The notes under the pieces: model-generated | Databases searched by the model: none | The model's input: only the letters and a program-made list of their open reading frames with translations | What the model was told of the DNA's origin: nothing | Shown: in pieces, positions 32,852-45,943 of the stretch | Numbering within the stretch: position 1 is the stretch's first letter | Layout of the letters: the number at the start of each line of letters is the position of its first letter | NCBI GenBank assembly: GCA_032622095.1 | Contig: CP136061.1 | Coordinates: 129,406,754-129,470,753, forward strand | Source of the DNA: Siphonodentalium dalli | Lineage: Eukaryota > Mollusca > Scaphopoda > Gadilida > Siphonodentaliidae | Direction: 5' to 3' | DNA length: 64,000 nt | Position numbers and translations under genes: made by a program

Positions 32852-33826
32852 GCTGCAAGCCAGATTAGCACACGCTATGTGTCTAAATGCCCGTTTTGTT
32901 TAAATATTATTCAATTGTTATATATGCCTTTAATTTATGTTGGTGCGCATGGAAATTTGAAACATGCGCACAATTTGTATTGTATAAATAAACAATTTGT
33001 AATGAATTATATGCAAAGAAGCTTTTACATATTAGGCAATAAACTTATGTATAACAAATATCCTTTTCGTATCTATATATAAACAAATGGGCGGTCTCTT
33101 GGTGTTTGCATTTTTTGTACCTCGTTCCTGTCGTGTCGTGTAGATATTTCTGAAATTGTAGCTGTCTAATGTCAAAATCTAGTGATTATTGTGCGAATGG
33201 GTGGTTTCGCCTACTTGTCTAATGTCTTGTTCTTTGAACACACAGAAAGAAATCGCATGCAACAATTCCAATCCCGCTTTCTATAAGCCATATATCAGTC
33301 CATCGTCAAAGCTTCATTGGAAGACTCGCGTAGCAGGGTTGCGAGTACAAATGCCCTACTGAAGCATAACAGTACGATGATAAAACAAAATCGTTTCATG
33401 CAAGACTTGTGGTGATCGCTGGTCGGAGAAGGCCGGCGCTTCAGATCGAATTTTTTTTTTTTTTTTTTTTTTACAAATTTCCCAATGTATCCATTTTGTG
33501 ATCACTATTTTAACTATAACTCTAAATCCGTGTCTTTGGTTCAGTTCAAGATACAAACCACAATGAACTGTCAGGTTTAAATGAGGTAGTAATCAACGAT
33601 TTCTGGCCATTTTCACAATTTTGAGTGGTTACTGTACTACAACATTCTGCTGCACCACGGTCATTGACAAACAGCACACAATAGACAGAAATGGACTAAG
33701 CATTCAACTGTCTGTACTTTGACTGGACTGTCACATCATAAATTGAATTATCTCCCTTGGACTGTCCATGCAATGCACCAATTTTTAACCATTGTTTGGC
33801 CGAAAGTAGCCGTCTTCGGTCCCATA

Positions 33827-33837
33827 CTGGACCCATA
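33827..33837. repeat. 11-bp insertion in the unit 11 spacer
   Basis: CTGGACCCATA has been added after CCCATA, so that CCCATA now occurs twice. This accounts for most of the extra length of unit 11 (3010 bp). It is absent from unit 12 even though copies 11 and 12 share other changes. Confidence 0.8.
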
Positions 33838-34040
33838 GTTAACCATGACAGAGCGAGTGTCAGTCTATGGTCACCTTGTGAGCAGATATAGAACCTAGAA
33901 AGAGGTAAGATGATATAAAAACTAAAGAAAAATTGTCGTATCAATTTTGAAATTTTGTTTTGGAACTGCAGAAGACTGTTTTGAAGGGAGTTAAATCAAG
34001 CTCTTTTCCGGTGTATTACCACATAGAGCTGGTCCACACC

Positions 34041-34587
34041 ATGCAGATACGAAACACATACTTCGTAAGTCAAACATCATCCTATTTTGTGAACTATGGT
34101 ACCTTTATACAATAATTAAACCATTAAAACAGTACTCACATTAATAACAAATGTCAAACTGACAGCTACAGCCCTTATATGCTTAAAATCCTATTTTTCA
34201 GCCCTCCTACAATCCCATGAAATCGTGTATGGATACTTGAACTAAAACGCATAATATTGTCGATGACAGTGTTGTCGTGCAACAACGTGCTTATGTAGCC
34301 TAAATTGTTTATTTCAGATGGTTGGAACTAATATTTTGCCTCAATTTCGGTATGTTTGTTCTGTCAGTCACGTGCCCCTCGTTTCGAATTTACAAAACAC
34401 CATATTTCCACCACGTTGTTTGGCGATATTTGACCAATTTAAGCCCAGAAGCGAACAATGGCAAAGCGAATGGCAGCAAATGATCATACCATCGCCCGTT
34501 AGAACTATGCTGGCGTTAACCTATATGGGAATCAGAAATAAACCCATCACAGTGGTTGGCTCTCAAGGCCTTTTCCTTCAGAAATAA
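34041..34587 (+). CDS. Unrecognised small spliced gene, unit 11
   Basis: Exon parts 34041-34064 and 34318-34587 with intact splice sites, Val19, and the GAT-to-GTT change in the preceding exon. Confidence 0.4.
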
Positions 34588-35040
34588 TGCACCGGTCAAG
34601 CAGCCGTCAGAAGAGTTATAAATGCGGATTCTATAGTTTCCCTACACACACCCAAGAAGCGCAGCTCTAATGATTGAGTTACAGTTAACCATGCATATGG
34701 CAATATAAAGTATAACCTTATATACGTCGAACGTCTGCGCGTGCCAGGGAATACCCAAAACAAATGTGTGTCATAAATCTAACTCAGAACCGAAAGCAGT
34801 CAGTTTAATTTTTCAGTAATATATTGATACGCTTAACAACTTATGCATCTATACAATTCGCTTGTTTAGTTGACATTATACTCAATTTTACACCGCGCAC
34901 AGTGAACCGAGTTATACTCCAAATTCACGGAGCAAGTGGGAAGCGCCGATGCATGTTGTGATACGAATTTGAATGCAACGCAAAGTAAACACTTCGTTGC
35001 CACTCGAAAACTGTGTTGTAGTACTCGAAAGATCGCCGAG

Positions 35041-35127
35041 CCAATCAAATAGCGTTGATTAGGCAGAACAGAGGCCACTACGTTCTTGTAAAAACACCCC
35101 CTTCCAGACCCCGTGCAAGTATATAAA
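35041..35127 (+). promoter_or_regulatory. nanos core promoter, copy 12
   Basis: CCAAT at 35041 and TATATAAA at 35120-35127. Confidence 0.7.
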
Positions 35128-35228
35128 TCCAGATTGGTTTCATATCAAACCATATCTTTCGTTCACTGTCGCTCGATCGTTCTAAATCAAAACCATTTCA
35201 GTCGAACATTATAGAAATTGCCATCATT

Positions 35229-35861
35229 ATGTCATCAGTTGCAGGCATCGGCATGAAAGGGGGACTTTTTGGTTTCCTCATAGATTCAGCGTTTACGTTC
35301 AGTGATCAGGATATTTCCCAATCGCATGGGAAAATAACCAGGTCGTGTGTCTCAACAAATCTCGAGTACCTTGCTTCAATTCGAGCGAACGCCACAGATG
35401 ATTTCAATGTGAATGGCACGGATGTCGACCTTGATGACTATGATTCCTACCAAGCTCAACTGAGGGGTCACAATGTCAGCAGTTCCATTCTGTTTTCTGT
35501 GGGGTGTGATGCAGCGACAGATTCGAAAGACAAGAAAGGAATCAAGCGAGCATGTGCCGAAGCCGTTCTGCCCCCAAATAAGAGACCGGTAGTGAACAGT
35601 TTAAGGAACACATTAAAAGAATATTGCGTTTTCTGCAAACACAGTAAAAAGCCAGCACGGTTGTACAAAAGTCACCTGGTAAAAGACGACAATGATGTAG
35701 TTACCTGTCCCATTCTCCGACGGTACAAGTGCCCTCTATGTGGTGTTTCTGGTGACAAAGCTCACACGATCAAGTATTGTCCATCATACGACGGGATATC
35801 CATGAGCGTTGCCGTAGCCAGGAGAAGAAAGTTCGACAGCAAGAGAGTCAGATCTTCATAA
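35229..35861 (+). CDS. nanos: Nanos zinc-finger protein, copy 12
   Basis: Intact 210 codons whose protein is identical to copy 11 (Gly8, Thr128, Leu129). The downstream spacer, however, is of the unit 1/8 type, so a breakpoint between two unit types lies between this gene and the next. Confidence 0.95.
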   Translation: MSSVAGIGMKGGLFGFLIDSAFTFSDQDISQSHGKITRSCVSTNLEYLASIRANATDDFNVNGTDVDLDDYDSYQAQLRGHNVSSSILFSVGCDAATDSKDKKGIKRACAEAVLPPNKRPVVNSLRNTLKEYCVFCKHSKKPARLYKSHLVKDDNDVVTCPILRRYKCPLCGVSGDKAHTIKYCPSYDGISMSVAVARRRKFDSKRVRSS

Positions 35862-37038
35862 GCTGCAAGCCAGATTAGCACACGCTATGTGTCTAAATGC
35901 CCGTTTTGTTTAAATATTATTCAATTGTTATATATGCCTTTAATTTATGTTGGTGCGCATGGAAATTTGAAACATGCGCACAATTTGTATTGTATAAATA
36001 AACAATTTGTAATGAATTATATGCAAAGAAGCTTTTACATATTAGGCAATAAACTTATGTATAACAAATATCCTTTTCGTATCTATATATAAACAAATGG
36101 GCGGTCTCTTGGTGCTTGCATTTTTTGTACCTCGTTCCTGTCGTGTCGTGTAGATATTTCTGAAATTGTAGCTGTCTAATGTCAAAATCTAGTGATTATT
36201 GTGCGAATGGGTGGTTTCGCCTACTTGTCTAATGTCTTGTTCTTTGAACACACAGAAAGAAATCGCATGCAACAATTCCAATCCCGCTTTCTATAAGCCA
36301 TATATCAGTCCATCGTCAAAGCTTCATTGGAAGACTCGCGTAGCAGGGTTGCGAGTACAAATGCCCTACTGAAGCATAACAGTACGATGATAAAACAAAA
36401 TCGTTTCATGCAAGACTTGTGGTGATCGCTGGTCGGAGAAGGCCGGCGCTTCAGATCGAATTTTTTTTTTTTTTTTTTTTTACAAATTTCCCAATGTATC
36501 CATTTTGTGATCACTATTTTAACTATAACTCTAAATCCGTGTCTTTGGTTCAGTTCAAGATACAAACCACAGTGAACTGTCAGGTTTAAATGAGGTAGTA
36601 ATCAACGATTTCTGGCCATTTTCACAATTTTGAGTGGTTACTGTACTACAACATTCTGCTGCACCACGGTCATTGACAAACAGCACACAATAGACAGAAA
36701 TGGACTAAGCATTCAACTGTCTGTACTTTGACTGGACTGTCACATCATAAATTGAATTATCTCCCTTGGACTGTCCATGCAATGCACCAATTTTTAACCA
36801 TTGTTTGGCCGAAAGTAGCCGTCTTCGGTCCCATAGTTAACCATGACAGAGCGAGTGTCAGTCTATGGTCACCTTGTGAGCAGATATAGAACCTAGAAAG
36901 AGGTAAGATGATATAAAAACTAAAGAAAAATTATCGTATCAATTTTTAAATTTTGTTTTGGAACTGCAGAAGACTGTTTTGAAGGGAGATAAATCAAGCT
37001 CTTTTCCGGTGTATTACCACATAGAGCTGGTCCACACC

Positions 37039-37585
37039 ATGCAGATACGAAACACATACTTCGTAAGTCAAACATCATCCTATTTTGTGAACTATGGTAC
37101 CTTTATACAATAATTAAACCATTAAAACAGTACTCACATTAATAACAAATGTCAAACTGACAGTTACAGCCCTTATATGTTTAAAATCCTATTTTTCAGC
37201 CCTCCTACAAACCCATGAAATCGTGTATGGATACTTGAACTAAAACGCATAATATTGTCGATGACAGTGTTGTCGTGCAACAACGTGCTTATGTAGCCTA
37301 AATTGTTTATTTCAGATGGTTGGAACTAATATTTTGCCTCAATTTCGGTATGTTTGTTCTGTCAGTCACATGCCCCTCGTTTCGAATTTACAAAACACCA
37401 TATTTCCACCACGTTGTTTGGCGATATTTGACCAATTTAAGCCCAGAAGCGAACAATGGCAAAGCGAATGGCAGCAAATGATCATACCATCGCCCGTTAG
37501 AACTATGCTGGCGTTAACCTATATGGGAATCAGAAATAAACCCATCACAGTGGTTGGCTCTCAAGGCCTTTTCCTTCAGAAATAA
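37039..37585 (+). CDS. Unrecognised small spliced gene, unit 12
   Basis: Exon parts 37039-37062 and 37316-37585 with intact splice sites. Met19 is restored relative to unit 11. Confidence 0.4.
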
Positions 37586-38038
37586 TGCACCGGTCAAGCA
37601 GCCGTCAGAAGAGTTATAAATGCGGATTCTATAGTTTCCCTACACACACTCAAGAAGCGCAGCTATAATGATTGAGTTACAGTTAACCATGCATATGGCA
37701 ATATAAAGTATAACCTTATATACGTCGAACGTCTGCGCGTGCCAGGGAATACCCAAAACAAATGTGTGTCATAAATCTAACTCAGAACCGAAAGCAGTCA
37801 GTTTAATTTTTCAGTAATATATTGATACGCTTAACAACTTATGCATCTATACAATTCGCTTGTTTAGTTGACATTATACTCAATTTTACACCGCGCACAG
37901 TGAACCGAGTTATACTCCAAATTCACGGAGCAAGTGGGAAGCGCCGATGCATGTTGTGATACGAATTTGAATGCAACGCAAAGTAAACACTTCGTTGCCA
38001 CTCGAAAACTGTGTTGTAGTACTCGAAAGATCGCCGAG

Positions 38039-38125
38039 CCAATCAAATAGCGTTGATTAGGCAGAACAGAGGCCACTACGTTCTTGTAAAAACACCCCCT
38101 TCCAGACCCCGTGCAAGTATATAAA
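38039..38125 (+). promoter_or_regulatory. nanos core promoter, copy 13
   Basis: CCAAT at 38039 and TATATAAA at 38118-38125. Confidence 0.7.
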
Positions 38126-38226
38126 TCCAGATTGGTTTCATATCAAACCATATCTTTCGTTCACTGTCGCTCGATCGTTCTAAATCAAAACCATTTCAGT
38201 CGAACATTATAGAAATTGCCATCATT

Positions 38227-38859
38227 ATGTCATCAGTTGCAGGCATCGGCATGAAAGGGGGACTTTTTGGTTTCCTCATAGATTCAGCGTTTACGTTCAG
38301 TGATCAGGATATTTCCCAATCGCATGGGAAAATAACCAGGTCGTGTGTCTCAACAAATCTCGAGTACCTTGCTTCAATTCGAGCGAACGCCACAGATGAT
38401 TTCAATGTAAATGGCACGGATGTCGACCTTGATGACTATGATTCCTACCAAGCTCAACTGAGGGGTCACAATGTCAGCAGTTCCATTCTGTTTTCTGTGG
38501 GGTGTGATGCAGCGACAGATTCGAAAGACAAGAAAGGAATCAAGCGAGCATGTGCCGAAGCCGTTCTGCCCCCAAATAAGAGACCGGTAGTGAACAGTTT
38601 AAGGAACAAATTAAAAGAATATTGCGTTTTCTGCAAACACAGTAAAAAGCCAGCACGGTTGTACAAAAGTCACCTGGTAAAAGACGACAATGATGTAGTT
38701 ACCTGTCCCATTCTCCGACGGTACAAGTGCCCTCTATGTGGTGTTTCTGGTGACAAAGCTCACACGATCAAGTATTGTCCATCATACGACGGGATATCCA
38801 TGAGCGTTGCCGTAGCCAGGAGAAGAAAGTTCGACAGCAAGAGAGTCAGATCTTCATAA
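38227..38859 (+). CDS. nanos: Nanos zinc-finger protein, copy 13
   Basis: Intact 210 codons of the L-type, with the same protein as copy 2. It is the first half of the second L-then-Met7 pair (13-14), with the diagnostic GTTAAT in the spacer near 40695. Confidence 0.95.
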   Translation: MSSVAGIGMKGGLFGFLIDSAFTFSDQDISQSHGKITRSCVSTNLEYLASIRANATDDFNVNGTDVDLDDYDSYQAQLRGHNVSSSILFSVGCDAATDSKDKKGIKRACAEAVLPPNKRPVVNSLRNKLKEYCVFCKHSKKPARLYKSHLVKDDNDVVTCPILRRYKCPLCGVSGDKAHTIKYCPSYDGISMSVAVARRRKFDSKRVRSS

Positions 38860-40035
38860 GCTGCAAGCCAGATTAGCACACGCTATGTGTCTAAATGCCC
38901 GTTTTGTTTAAATATTATTCAATTGTTATATATGCCTTTAATTTATGTTGGTGCGCATGGAAATTTGAAACATGCGCACAATTTGTATTGTATAAATAAA
39001 CAATTTGTAATGAATTATATGCAAAGAAGCTTTTACATATTAGGCAATAAACTTATGTATAACAAATATCCTTTTCGTATCTATATATAAACAAATGGGC
39101 GGTCTCTTGGTGCTTGCATTTTTTGTACCTCGTTCCTGTCGTGTCGTGTAGATATTTCTGAAATTGTAGCTGTCTAATGTCAAAATCTAGTGATTATTGT
39201 GCGAATGGGTGGTTTCGCCTACTTGTCTAATGTCTTGTTCTTTGAACACACAGAAAGAAATCGCATGCAACAATTCCAATCCCGCTTTCTATAAGCCATA
39301 TATCAGTCCATCGTCAAAGCTTCATTGGAAGACTCGCGTAGCAGGGTTGCGAGTACAAATGCCCTACTGAAGCATAACAGTACGATGATAAAACAAAATC
39401 GTTTCATGCAAGACTTGTGGTGATCGCTGGTCGGAGAAGGCCGGCGCTTCAGATCGAATTTTTTTTTTTTTTTTTTTTACAAATTTCCCAATGTATCCAT
39501 TTTGTGATCACTATTTTAACTATAACTCTAAATCCGTGTCTTTGGTTCAGTTCAAGATACAAACCACAGTGAACTGTCAGGTTTAAATGAGGTAGTAATC
39601 AACGATTTCTGGCCATTTTCACAATTTTGAGTGGTTACTGTACTACAACATTCTGCTGCACCACGGTCATTGACAAACAGCACACAATAGACAGAAATGG
39701 ACTAAGCATTCAACTGTCTGTACTTTGACTGGACTGTCACATCATAAATTGAATTATCTCCCTTGGACTGTCCATGCAATGCACCAATTTTTAACCATTG
39801 TTTGGCCGAAAGTAGCCGTCTTCGGTCCCATAGTTAACCATGACAGAGCGAGTGTCAGTCTATGGTCACCTTGTGAGCAGATATAGAACCTAGAAAGAGG
39901 TAAGATGATATAAAAACTAAAGAAAAATTATCGTATCAATTTTTAAATTTTGTTTTGGAACTGCAGAAGACTGTTTTGAAGGGAGATAAATCAAGCTCTT
40001 TTCCGGTGTATTACCACATAGAGCTGGTCCACACC

Positions 40036-40582
40036 ATGCAGATACGAAACACATACTTCGTAAGTCAAACATCATCCTATTTTGTGAACTATGGTACCTT
40101 TATACAATAATTAAACCATTAAAACAGTACTCACATTAATAACAAATGTCAAACTGACAGTTACAGCCCTTATATGCTTAAAATCCTATTTTTCAGCCCT
40201 CCTACAAACCCATGAAATCGTGTATGGATACTTGAACTAAAACGCATAATATTGTCGATGACAGTGTTGTCGTGCAACAACGTGCTTATGTAGCCTAAAT
40301 TGTTTATTTCAGATGGTTGGAACTAATATTTTGCCTCAATTTCGGTATGTTTGTTCTGTCAGTCACATGCCCCTCGTTTCGAATTTACAAAACACCATAT
40401 TTCCACCACGTTGTTTGGCGATATTTGACCAATTTAAGCCCAGAAGCGAACAATGGCAAAGCGAATGGCAGCAAATGATCATACCATCGCCCGTTAGAAC
40501 TATGCTGGCGTTAACCTATATGGGAATCAGAAATAAACCCATCACAGTGGTTGGCTCTCAAGGCCTTTTCCTTCAGAAATAA
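40036..40582 (+). CDS. Unrecognised small spliced gene, unit 13
   Basis: Exon parts 40036-40059 and 40313-40582 with intact splice sites and no change from unit 1. Confidence 0.4.
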
Positions 40583-41035
40583 TGCACCGGTCAAGCAGCC
40601 GTCAGAAGAGTTATAAATGCGGATTCTATAGTTTCCCTACACACACCCAAGAAGCGCAGCTCTAATGATTGAGTTACAGTTAACCATGCATATGTTAATA
40701 TAAAGTATAACCTTATATACGTCGAACGTCTGCGCGTGCCAGGGAATACCCAAAACAAATGTGTGTCATAAATCTAACTCAGAACCGAAAGCAGTCAGTT
40801 TAATTTTTCAGTAATATATTGATACGCTTAACAACTTATGCATCTATACAATTCGCTTGTTTAGTTGACATTATACTCAATTTTACACCGCGCACAGTGA
40901 ACCGAGTTATACTCCAAATTCACGGAGCAAGTGGGAAGCGCCGATGCATGTTGTGATACGAATTTGAATGCAACGCAAAGTAAACACTTCGTTGCCACTC
41001 GAAAACTGTGTTGTAGTACTCGAAAGATCGCCGAG

Positions 41036-41122
41036 CCAATCAAATAGCGTTGATTAGGCCGAACAGAGGCCACTACGTTCTTGTAAAAACACCCTCTTCC
41101 AGACCCCGTGCAAGTATATAAA
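41036..41122 (+). promoter_or_regulatory. nanos core promoter, copy 14
   Basis: CCAAT at 41036 and TATATAAA at 41115-41122, with the CCCTCTTCC variant upstream. Confidence 0.7.
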
Positions 41123-41223
41123 TCCAGATTGGTTTCATATCAAACCATATCTTTCGTTCACTGTCGCTCGATCGTTCTAAATCAAAACCATTTCAGTCGA
41201 ACATTATAGAAATTGCCATCATT

Positions 41224-41856
41224 ATGTCATCAGTTGCAGGCATGGGCATGAAAGGGGGACTTTTTGGTTTCCTCATAGATTCAGCGTTTACGTTCAGTGA
41301 TCAGGATATTTCCCAATCGCATGGGAAAATAACCAGGTCGTGTGTCTCAACAAATCTCGAGTACCTTGCTTCAATTCGAGCGAACGCCACAGATGATTTC
41401 AATGTGAATGGCACGGATGTCGACCTTGATGACTATGATTCCTACCAAGCTCAACTGAGGGGTCACAATGTCAGCAGTTCCATTCTGTTTTCTGTGGGGT
41501 GTGATGCAGCGACAGATTCGAAAGACAAGAAAGGAATCAAGCGAGCATGTGCCGAAGCCGTTCTGCCCCCAAATAAGAGACCGGTAGTGAACAGTTTAAG
41601 GAACAAATCAAAAGAATATTGCGTTTTCTGCAAACACAGTAAAAAGCCAGCACGGTTGTACAAAAGTCACCTGGTAAAAGACGACAATGATGTAGTTACC
41701 TGTCCCATTCTCCGACGGTACAAGTGCCCTCTATGTGGTGTTTCTGGTGACAAAGCTCACACGATCAAGTATTGTCCATCATACGACGGGATATCCATGA
41801 GCGTTGCCGTAGCCAGGAGAAGAAAGTTCGACAGCAAGAGAGTCAGATCTTCATAA
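41224..41856 (+). CDS. nanos: Nanos zinc-finger protein, copy 14
   Basis: Intact 210 codons with Met7 (ATC to ATG), Gly8 and Ser129. Met7 gives one more in-frame ATG but does not change the likely start. The 3' UTR has a private C-to-T change near 42019 that puts a stop into the short frame there, supporting the view that this frame is untranslated. Confidence 0.95.
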   Translation: MSSVAGMGMKGGLFGFLIDSAFTFSDQDISQSHGKITRSCVSTNLEYLASIRANATDDFNVNGTDVDLDDYDSYQAQLRGHNVSSSILFSVGCDAATDSKDKKGIKRACAEAVLPPNKRPVVNSLRNKSKEYCVFCKHSKKPARLYKSHLVKDDNDVVTCPILRRYKCPLCGVSGDKAHTIKYCPSYDGISMSVAVARRRKFDSKRVRSS

Positions 41857-43033
41857 GCTGCAAGCCAGATTAGCACACGCTATGTGTCTAAATGCCCGTT
41901 TTGTTTAAATATTATTCAATTGTTATATATGCCTTTAATTTATGTTGGTGCGCATGGAAATTTGAAACATGCGCACAATTTGTATTGTATAAATAAACAA
42001 TTTGTAATGAATTATATGTAAAGAAGCTTTTACATATTAGGCAATAAACTTATGTATAACAAATATCCTTTTCGTATCTATATATAAACAAATGGGCGGT
42101 CTCTTGGTGCTTGCATTTTTTGTACCTCGTTCCTGTCGTGTCGTGTAGATATTTCTGAAATTGTAGCTGTCTAATGTCAAAATCTAGTGATTATTGTGCG
42201 AATGGGTGGTTTCGCCTACTTGTCTAATGTCTTGTTCTTTGAACACACAGAAAGAAATCGCATGCAACAATTCCAATCCCGCTTTCTATAAGCCATATAT
42301 CAGTCCATCGTCAAAGCTTCATTGGAAGACTCGCGTAGCAGGGTTGCGAGTACAAATGCCCTACTGAAGCATAACAGTACGATGATAAAACAAAATCGTT
42401 TCATGCAAGACTTGTGGTGATCGCTGGTCGGAGAAGGCCGGCGCTTCAGATCGAATTTTTTTTTTTTTTTTTTTTTACAAATTTCCCAATGTATCCATTT
42501 TGTGATCACTATTTTAACTATAACTCTAAATCCGTGTCTTTGGTTCAGTTCAAGATACAAACCACAGTGAACTGTCAGGTTTAAATGAGGTAGTAATCAA
42601 CGATTTCTGGCCATTTTCACAATTTTGAGTGGTTACTGTACTACAACATTCTGCTGCACCACGGTCATTGACAAACAGCACACAATAGACAGAAATGGAC
42701 TAAGCATTCAACTGTCTGTACTTTGACTGGACTGTCACATCATAAATTGAATTATCTCCCTTGGACTGTCCATGCAATGCACCAATTTTTAACCATTGTT
42801 TGGCCGAAAGTAGCCGTCTTCGGTCCCATAGTTAACCATGACAGAGCGAGTGTCAGTCTATGGTCACCTTGTGAGCAGATATAGAACCTAGAAAGAGGTA
42901 AGATGATATAAAAACTAAAGAAAAATTATCGTATCAATTTTTAAATTTTGTTTTGGAACTGCAGAAGACTGTTTTGAAGGGAGATAAATCAAGCTCTTTT
43001 CCGGTGTATTACCACATAGAGCTGGTCCACACC

Positions 43034-43580
43034 ATGCAGATACGAAACACATACTTCGTAAGTCAAACATCATCCTATTTTGTGAACTATGGTACCTTTA
43101 TACAATAATTAAACCATTAAAACAGTACTCACATTAATAACAAATGTCAAACTGACAGTTACAGCCCTTATATGCTTAAAATCCTATTTTTCAGCCCTCC
43201 TACAAACCCATGAAATCGTGTATGGATACTTGAACTAAAACGCATAATATTGTCGATGACAGTGTTGTCGTGCAACAACGTGCTTATGTAGCCTAAATTG
43301 TTTATTTCAGATGGTTGGAACTAATATTTTGCCTCAATTTCGGTATGTTTGTTCTGTCAGTCACATGCCCCTCGTTTCGAATTTACAAAACACCATATTT
43401 CCACCACGTTGTTTGGCGATATTTGACCAATTTAAGCCCAGAAGCGAACAATGGCAAAGCGAATGGCAGCAAATGATCATACCATCGCCCGTTAGAACTA
43501 TGCTGGCGTTAACCTATATGGGAATCAGAAATAAACCCATCACAGTGGTTGGCTCTCAAGGCCGTTTCCTTCAGAAATAA
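43034..43580 (+). CDS. Unrecognised small spliced gene, unit 14
   Basis: Exon parts 43034-43057 and 43311-43580 with intact splice sites. It has a private change of Leu85 to Arg (CTT to CGT) close to the C-terminus. Confidence 0.4.
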
Positions 43581-44033
43581 TGCACCGGTCAAGCAGCCGT
43601 CAGAAGAGTTATAAATGCGGATTCTATAGTTTCCCTACACACACCCAAGAAGCGCAGCTCTAATGATTGAGTTACAGTTAACCATGCATATGGCAATATA
43701 AAGTATAACCTTATATACGTCGAACGTCTGCGCGTGCCAGGGAATACCCAAAACAAATGTGTGTCATAAATCTAACTCAGAACCGAAAGCAGTCAGTTTA
43801 ATTTTTCAGTAATATATTGATACGCTTAACAACTTATGCATCTATACAATTCGCTTGTTTAGTTGACATTATACTCAATTTTACACCGCGCACAGTGAAC
43901 CGAGTTATACTCCAAATTCACGGAGCAAGTGGGAAGCGCCGATGCATGTTGTGATACGAATTTGAATGCAACGCAAAGTAAACACTTCGTTGCCACTCGA
44001 AAACTGTGTTGTAGTACTCGAAAGATCGCCGAG

Positions 44034-44120
44034 CCAATCAAATAGCGTTGATTAGGCCGAACAGAGGCCACTACGTTCTTGTAAAAACACCCTCTTCCAG
44101 ACCCCGTGCAAGTATATAAA
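44034..44120 (+). promoter_or_regulatory. nanos core promoter, copy 15
   Basis: CCAAT at 44034 and TATATAAA at 44113-44120, with CCCTCTTCC upstream as in copies 3, 14 and 17. Confidence 0.7.
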
Positions 44121-44221
44121 TCCAGATTGGTTTCATATCAAACCATATCTTTCGTTCACTGTCGCTCGATCGTTCTAAATCAAAACCATTTCAGTCGAAC
44201 ATTATAGAAATTGCCATCATT

Positions 44222-44854
44222 ATGTCATCAGTTGCAGGCATCGGCATGAAAGGGGGACTTTGTGGTTTCCTCATAGATTCAGCGTTTACGTTCAGTGATC
44301 AGGATATTTCCCAATCGCATGGGAAAATAACCAGGTCGTGTGTCTCAACAAATCTCGAGTACCTTGCTTCAATTCGAGCGAACGCCACAGATGATTTCAA
44401 TGTGAATGGCACGGATGTCGACCTTGATGACTATGATTCCTACCAAGCTCAACTGAGGGGTCACAATGTCAGCAGTTCCATTCTGTTTTCTGTGGGGTGT
44501 GATGCAGCGACAGATTCGAACGACAAGAAAGGAATCAAGCGAGCATGTGCCGAAGCCGTTCTGCCCCCAAATAAGAGACCGGTAGTGAACAGTTTAAGGA
44601 ACAAATCAAAAGAATATTGCGTTTTCTGCAAACACAGTAAAAAGCCAGCACGGTTGTACAAAAGTCACCTGGTAAAAGACGACAATGATGTAGTTACCTG
44701 TCCCATTCTCCGACGGTACAAGTGCCCTCTATGTGGTGTTTCTGGTGACAAAGCTCACACGATCAAGTATTGTCCATCATACGACGGGATATCCATGAGC
44801 GTTGCCGTAGCCAGGAGAAGAAAGTTCGACAGCAAGAGAGTCAGATCTTCATAA
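44222..44854 (+). CDS. nanos: Nanos zinc-finger protein, copy 15
   Basis: Intact 210 codons with Gly8 and Ser129 and two private changes, Phe14 to Cys (TTT to TGT) and Lys100 to Asn (AAA to AAC). Phe14 lies in the hydrophobic N-terminal patch LFGFLIDSAF, so this copy may be weakened there. The zinc ligands are unchanged. Confidence 0.95.
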   Translation: MSSVAGIGMKGGLCGFLIDSAFTFSDQDISQSHGKITRSCVSTNLEYLASIRANATDDFNVNGTDVDLDDYDSYQAQLRGHNVSSSILFSVGCDAATDSNDKKGIKRACAEAVLPPNKRPVVNSLRNKSKEYCVFCKHSKKPARLYKSHLVKDDNDVVTCPILRRYKCPLCGVSGDKAHTIKYCPSYDGISMSVAVARRRKFDSKRVRSS

Positions 44855-45941
44855 GCTGCAAGCCAGATTAGCACACGATATGTGTCTAAATGCCCGTTTT
44901 GTTTAAATATTATTCAATTGTTATATATGCCTTTAATTTATGTTGGTGCGCATGGAAATTTGAAACATGCGCACAATTTGTATTGTATAAATAAACAATT
45001 TGTAATGAATTATATGCAAAGAAGCTTTTACATATTAGGCAATAAACTTATGTATAACAAATATCCTTTTCGTATCTATATATAAACAAATGGGCGGTCT
45101 CTTGGTGCTTGCATTTTTTGTACCTCGTTCCTGTCGTGTCGTGTAGATATTTCTGAAATTGTAGCTGTCTAATGTCAAAATCTAGTGATTATTGTGCGAA
45201 TGGGTGGTTTCGCCTACTTGTCTAATGTCTTGTTCTTTGAACACACAGAAAGAAATCGCATGCAACAATTACAATCCCGCTTTCTATAAGCCATATATCA
45301 GTCCATCGTCAAAGCTTCATTGGAAGACTCGCGTAGCAGGGTTGCGAGTACAAATGCCCTACTGAAGCATAACAGTACGATGATAAAACAAAATCGTTTC
45401 ATGCCAGACTTGTGGTGATCGCTGGTCGTAGAAGGCCGGCGCTTCAGATCGAATTTTTTTTTTTTTTTTTTTTTACAAATTTCCCAATGTATCCATTTTA
45501 TGATCACTATTTTAACTATAACTCTAAATCCGTGACTTTGGTTCAGTTCAAGATACAAACCACAATGAACTGTCAGGTTTAAATGAGGTAGTAATCAACG
45601 ATTTCTGGCCATTTTCACAATTTTGAGTGGTTACTGTACTACAACATTCTGCTGCACCACGGTCATTGACAAACAGCACACAATAGACAGAAATGGACTA
45701 AGCATTCAACTGTCTGTACTTTGACTTGACTGTCACATCATAAATTGAATTATCTCCCTTGGACTGTCCATGCAATGCACCAATTTTTAACCATTGTTTG
45801 GCCGAAAGTAGCCGTCTTCGGTCCCATAGTTAACCATGACAGAGCGAGTGTCAGTCTATGGTCACCTTGTGAGCAGATATAGAACCTAGATAGATGTAAG
45901 ATGATATAAAAACTAAAGAAAAATTATCGTATCAATTTTGA

Positions 45942-45943
45942 AC
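45942..45943. other. 598-bp deletion junction in unit 15 (second gene removed)
   Basis: Sequence passes from TTTTGAA in the first putative intron directly to CAGTGGTTGG near the end of the last exon, with one base of microhomology. The segment equivalent to 42945-43542 of unit 14 is missing. It includes both splice sites of the 253-base intron and all but the last dozen codons of the 89-codon exon. The upstream donor and the next nanos promoter remain. Confidence 0.9.
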
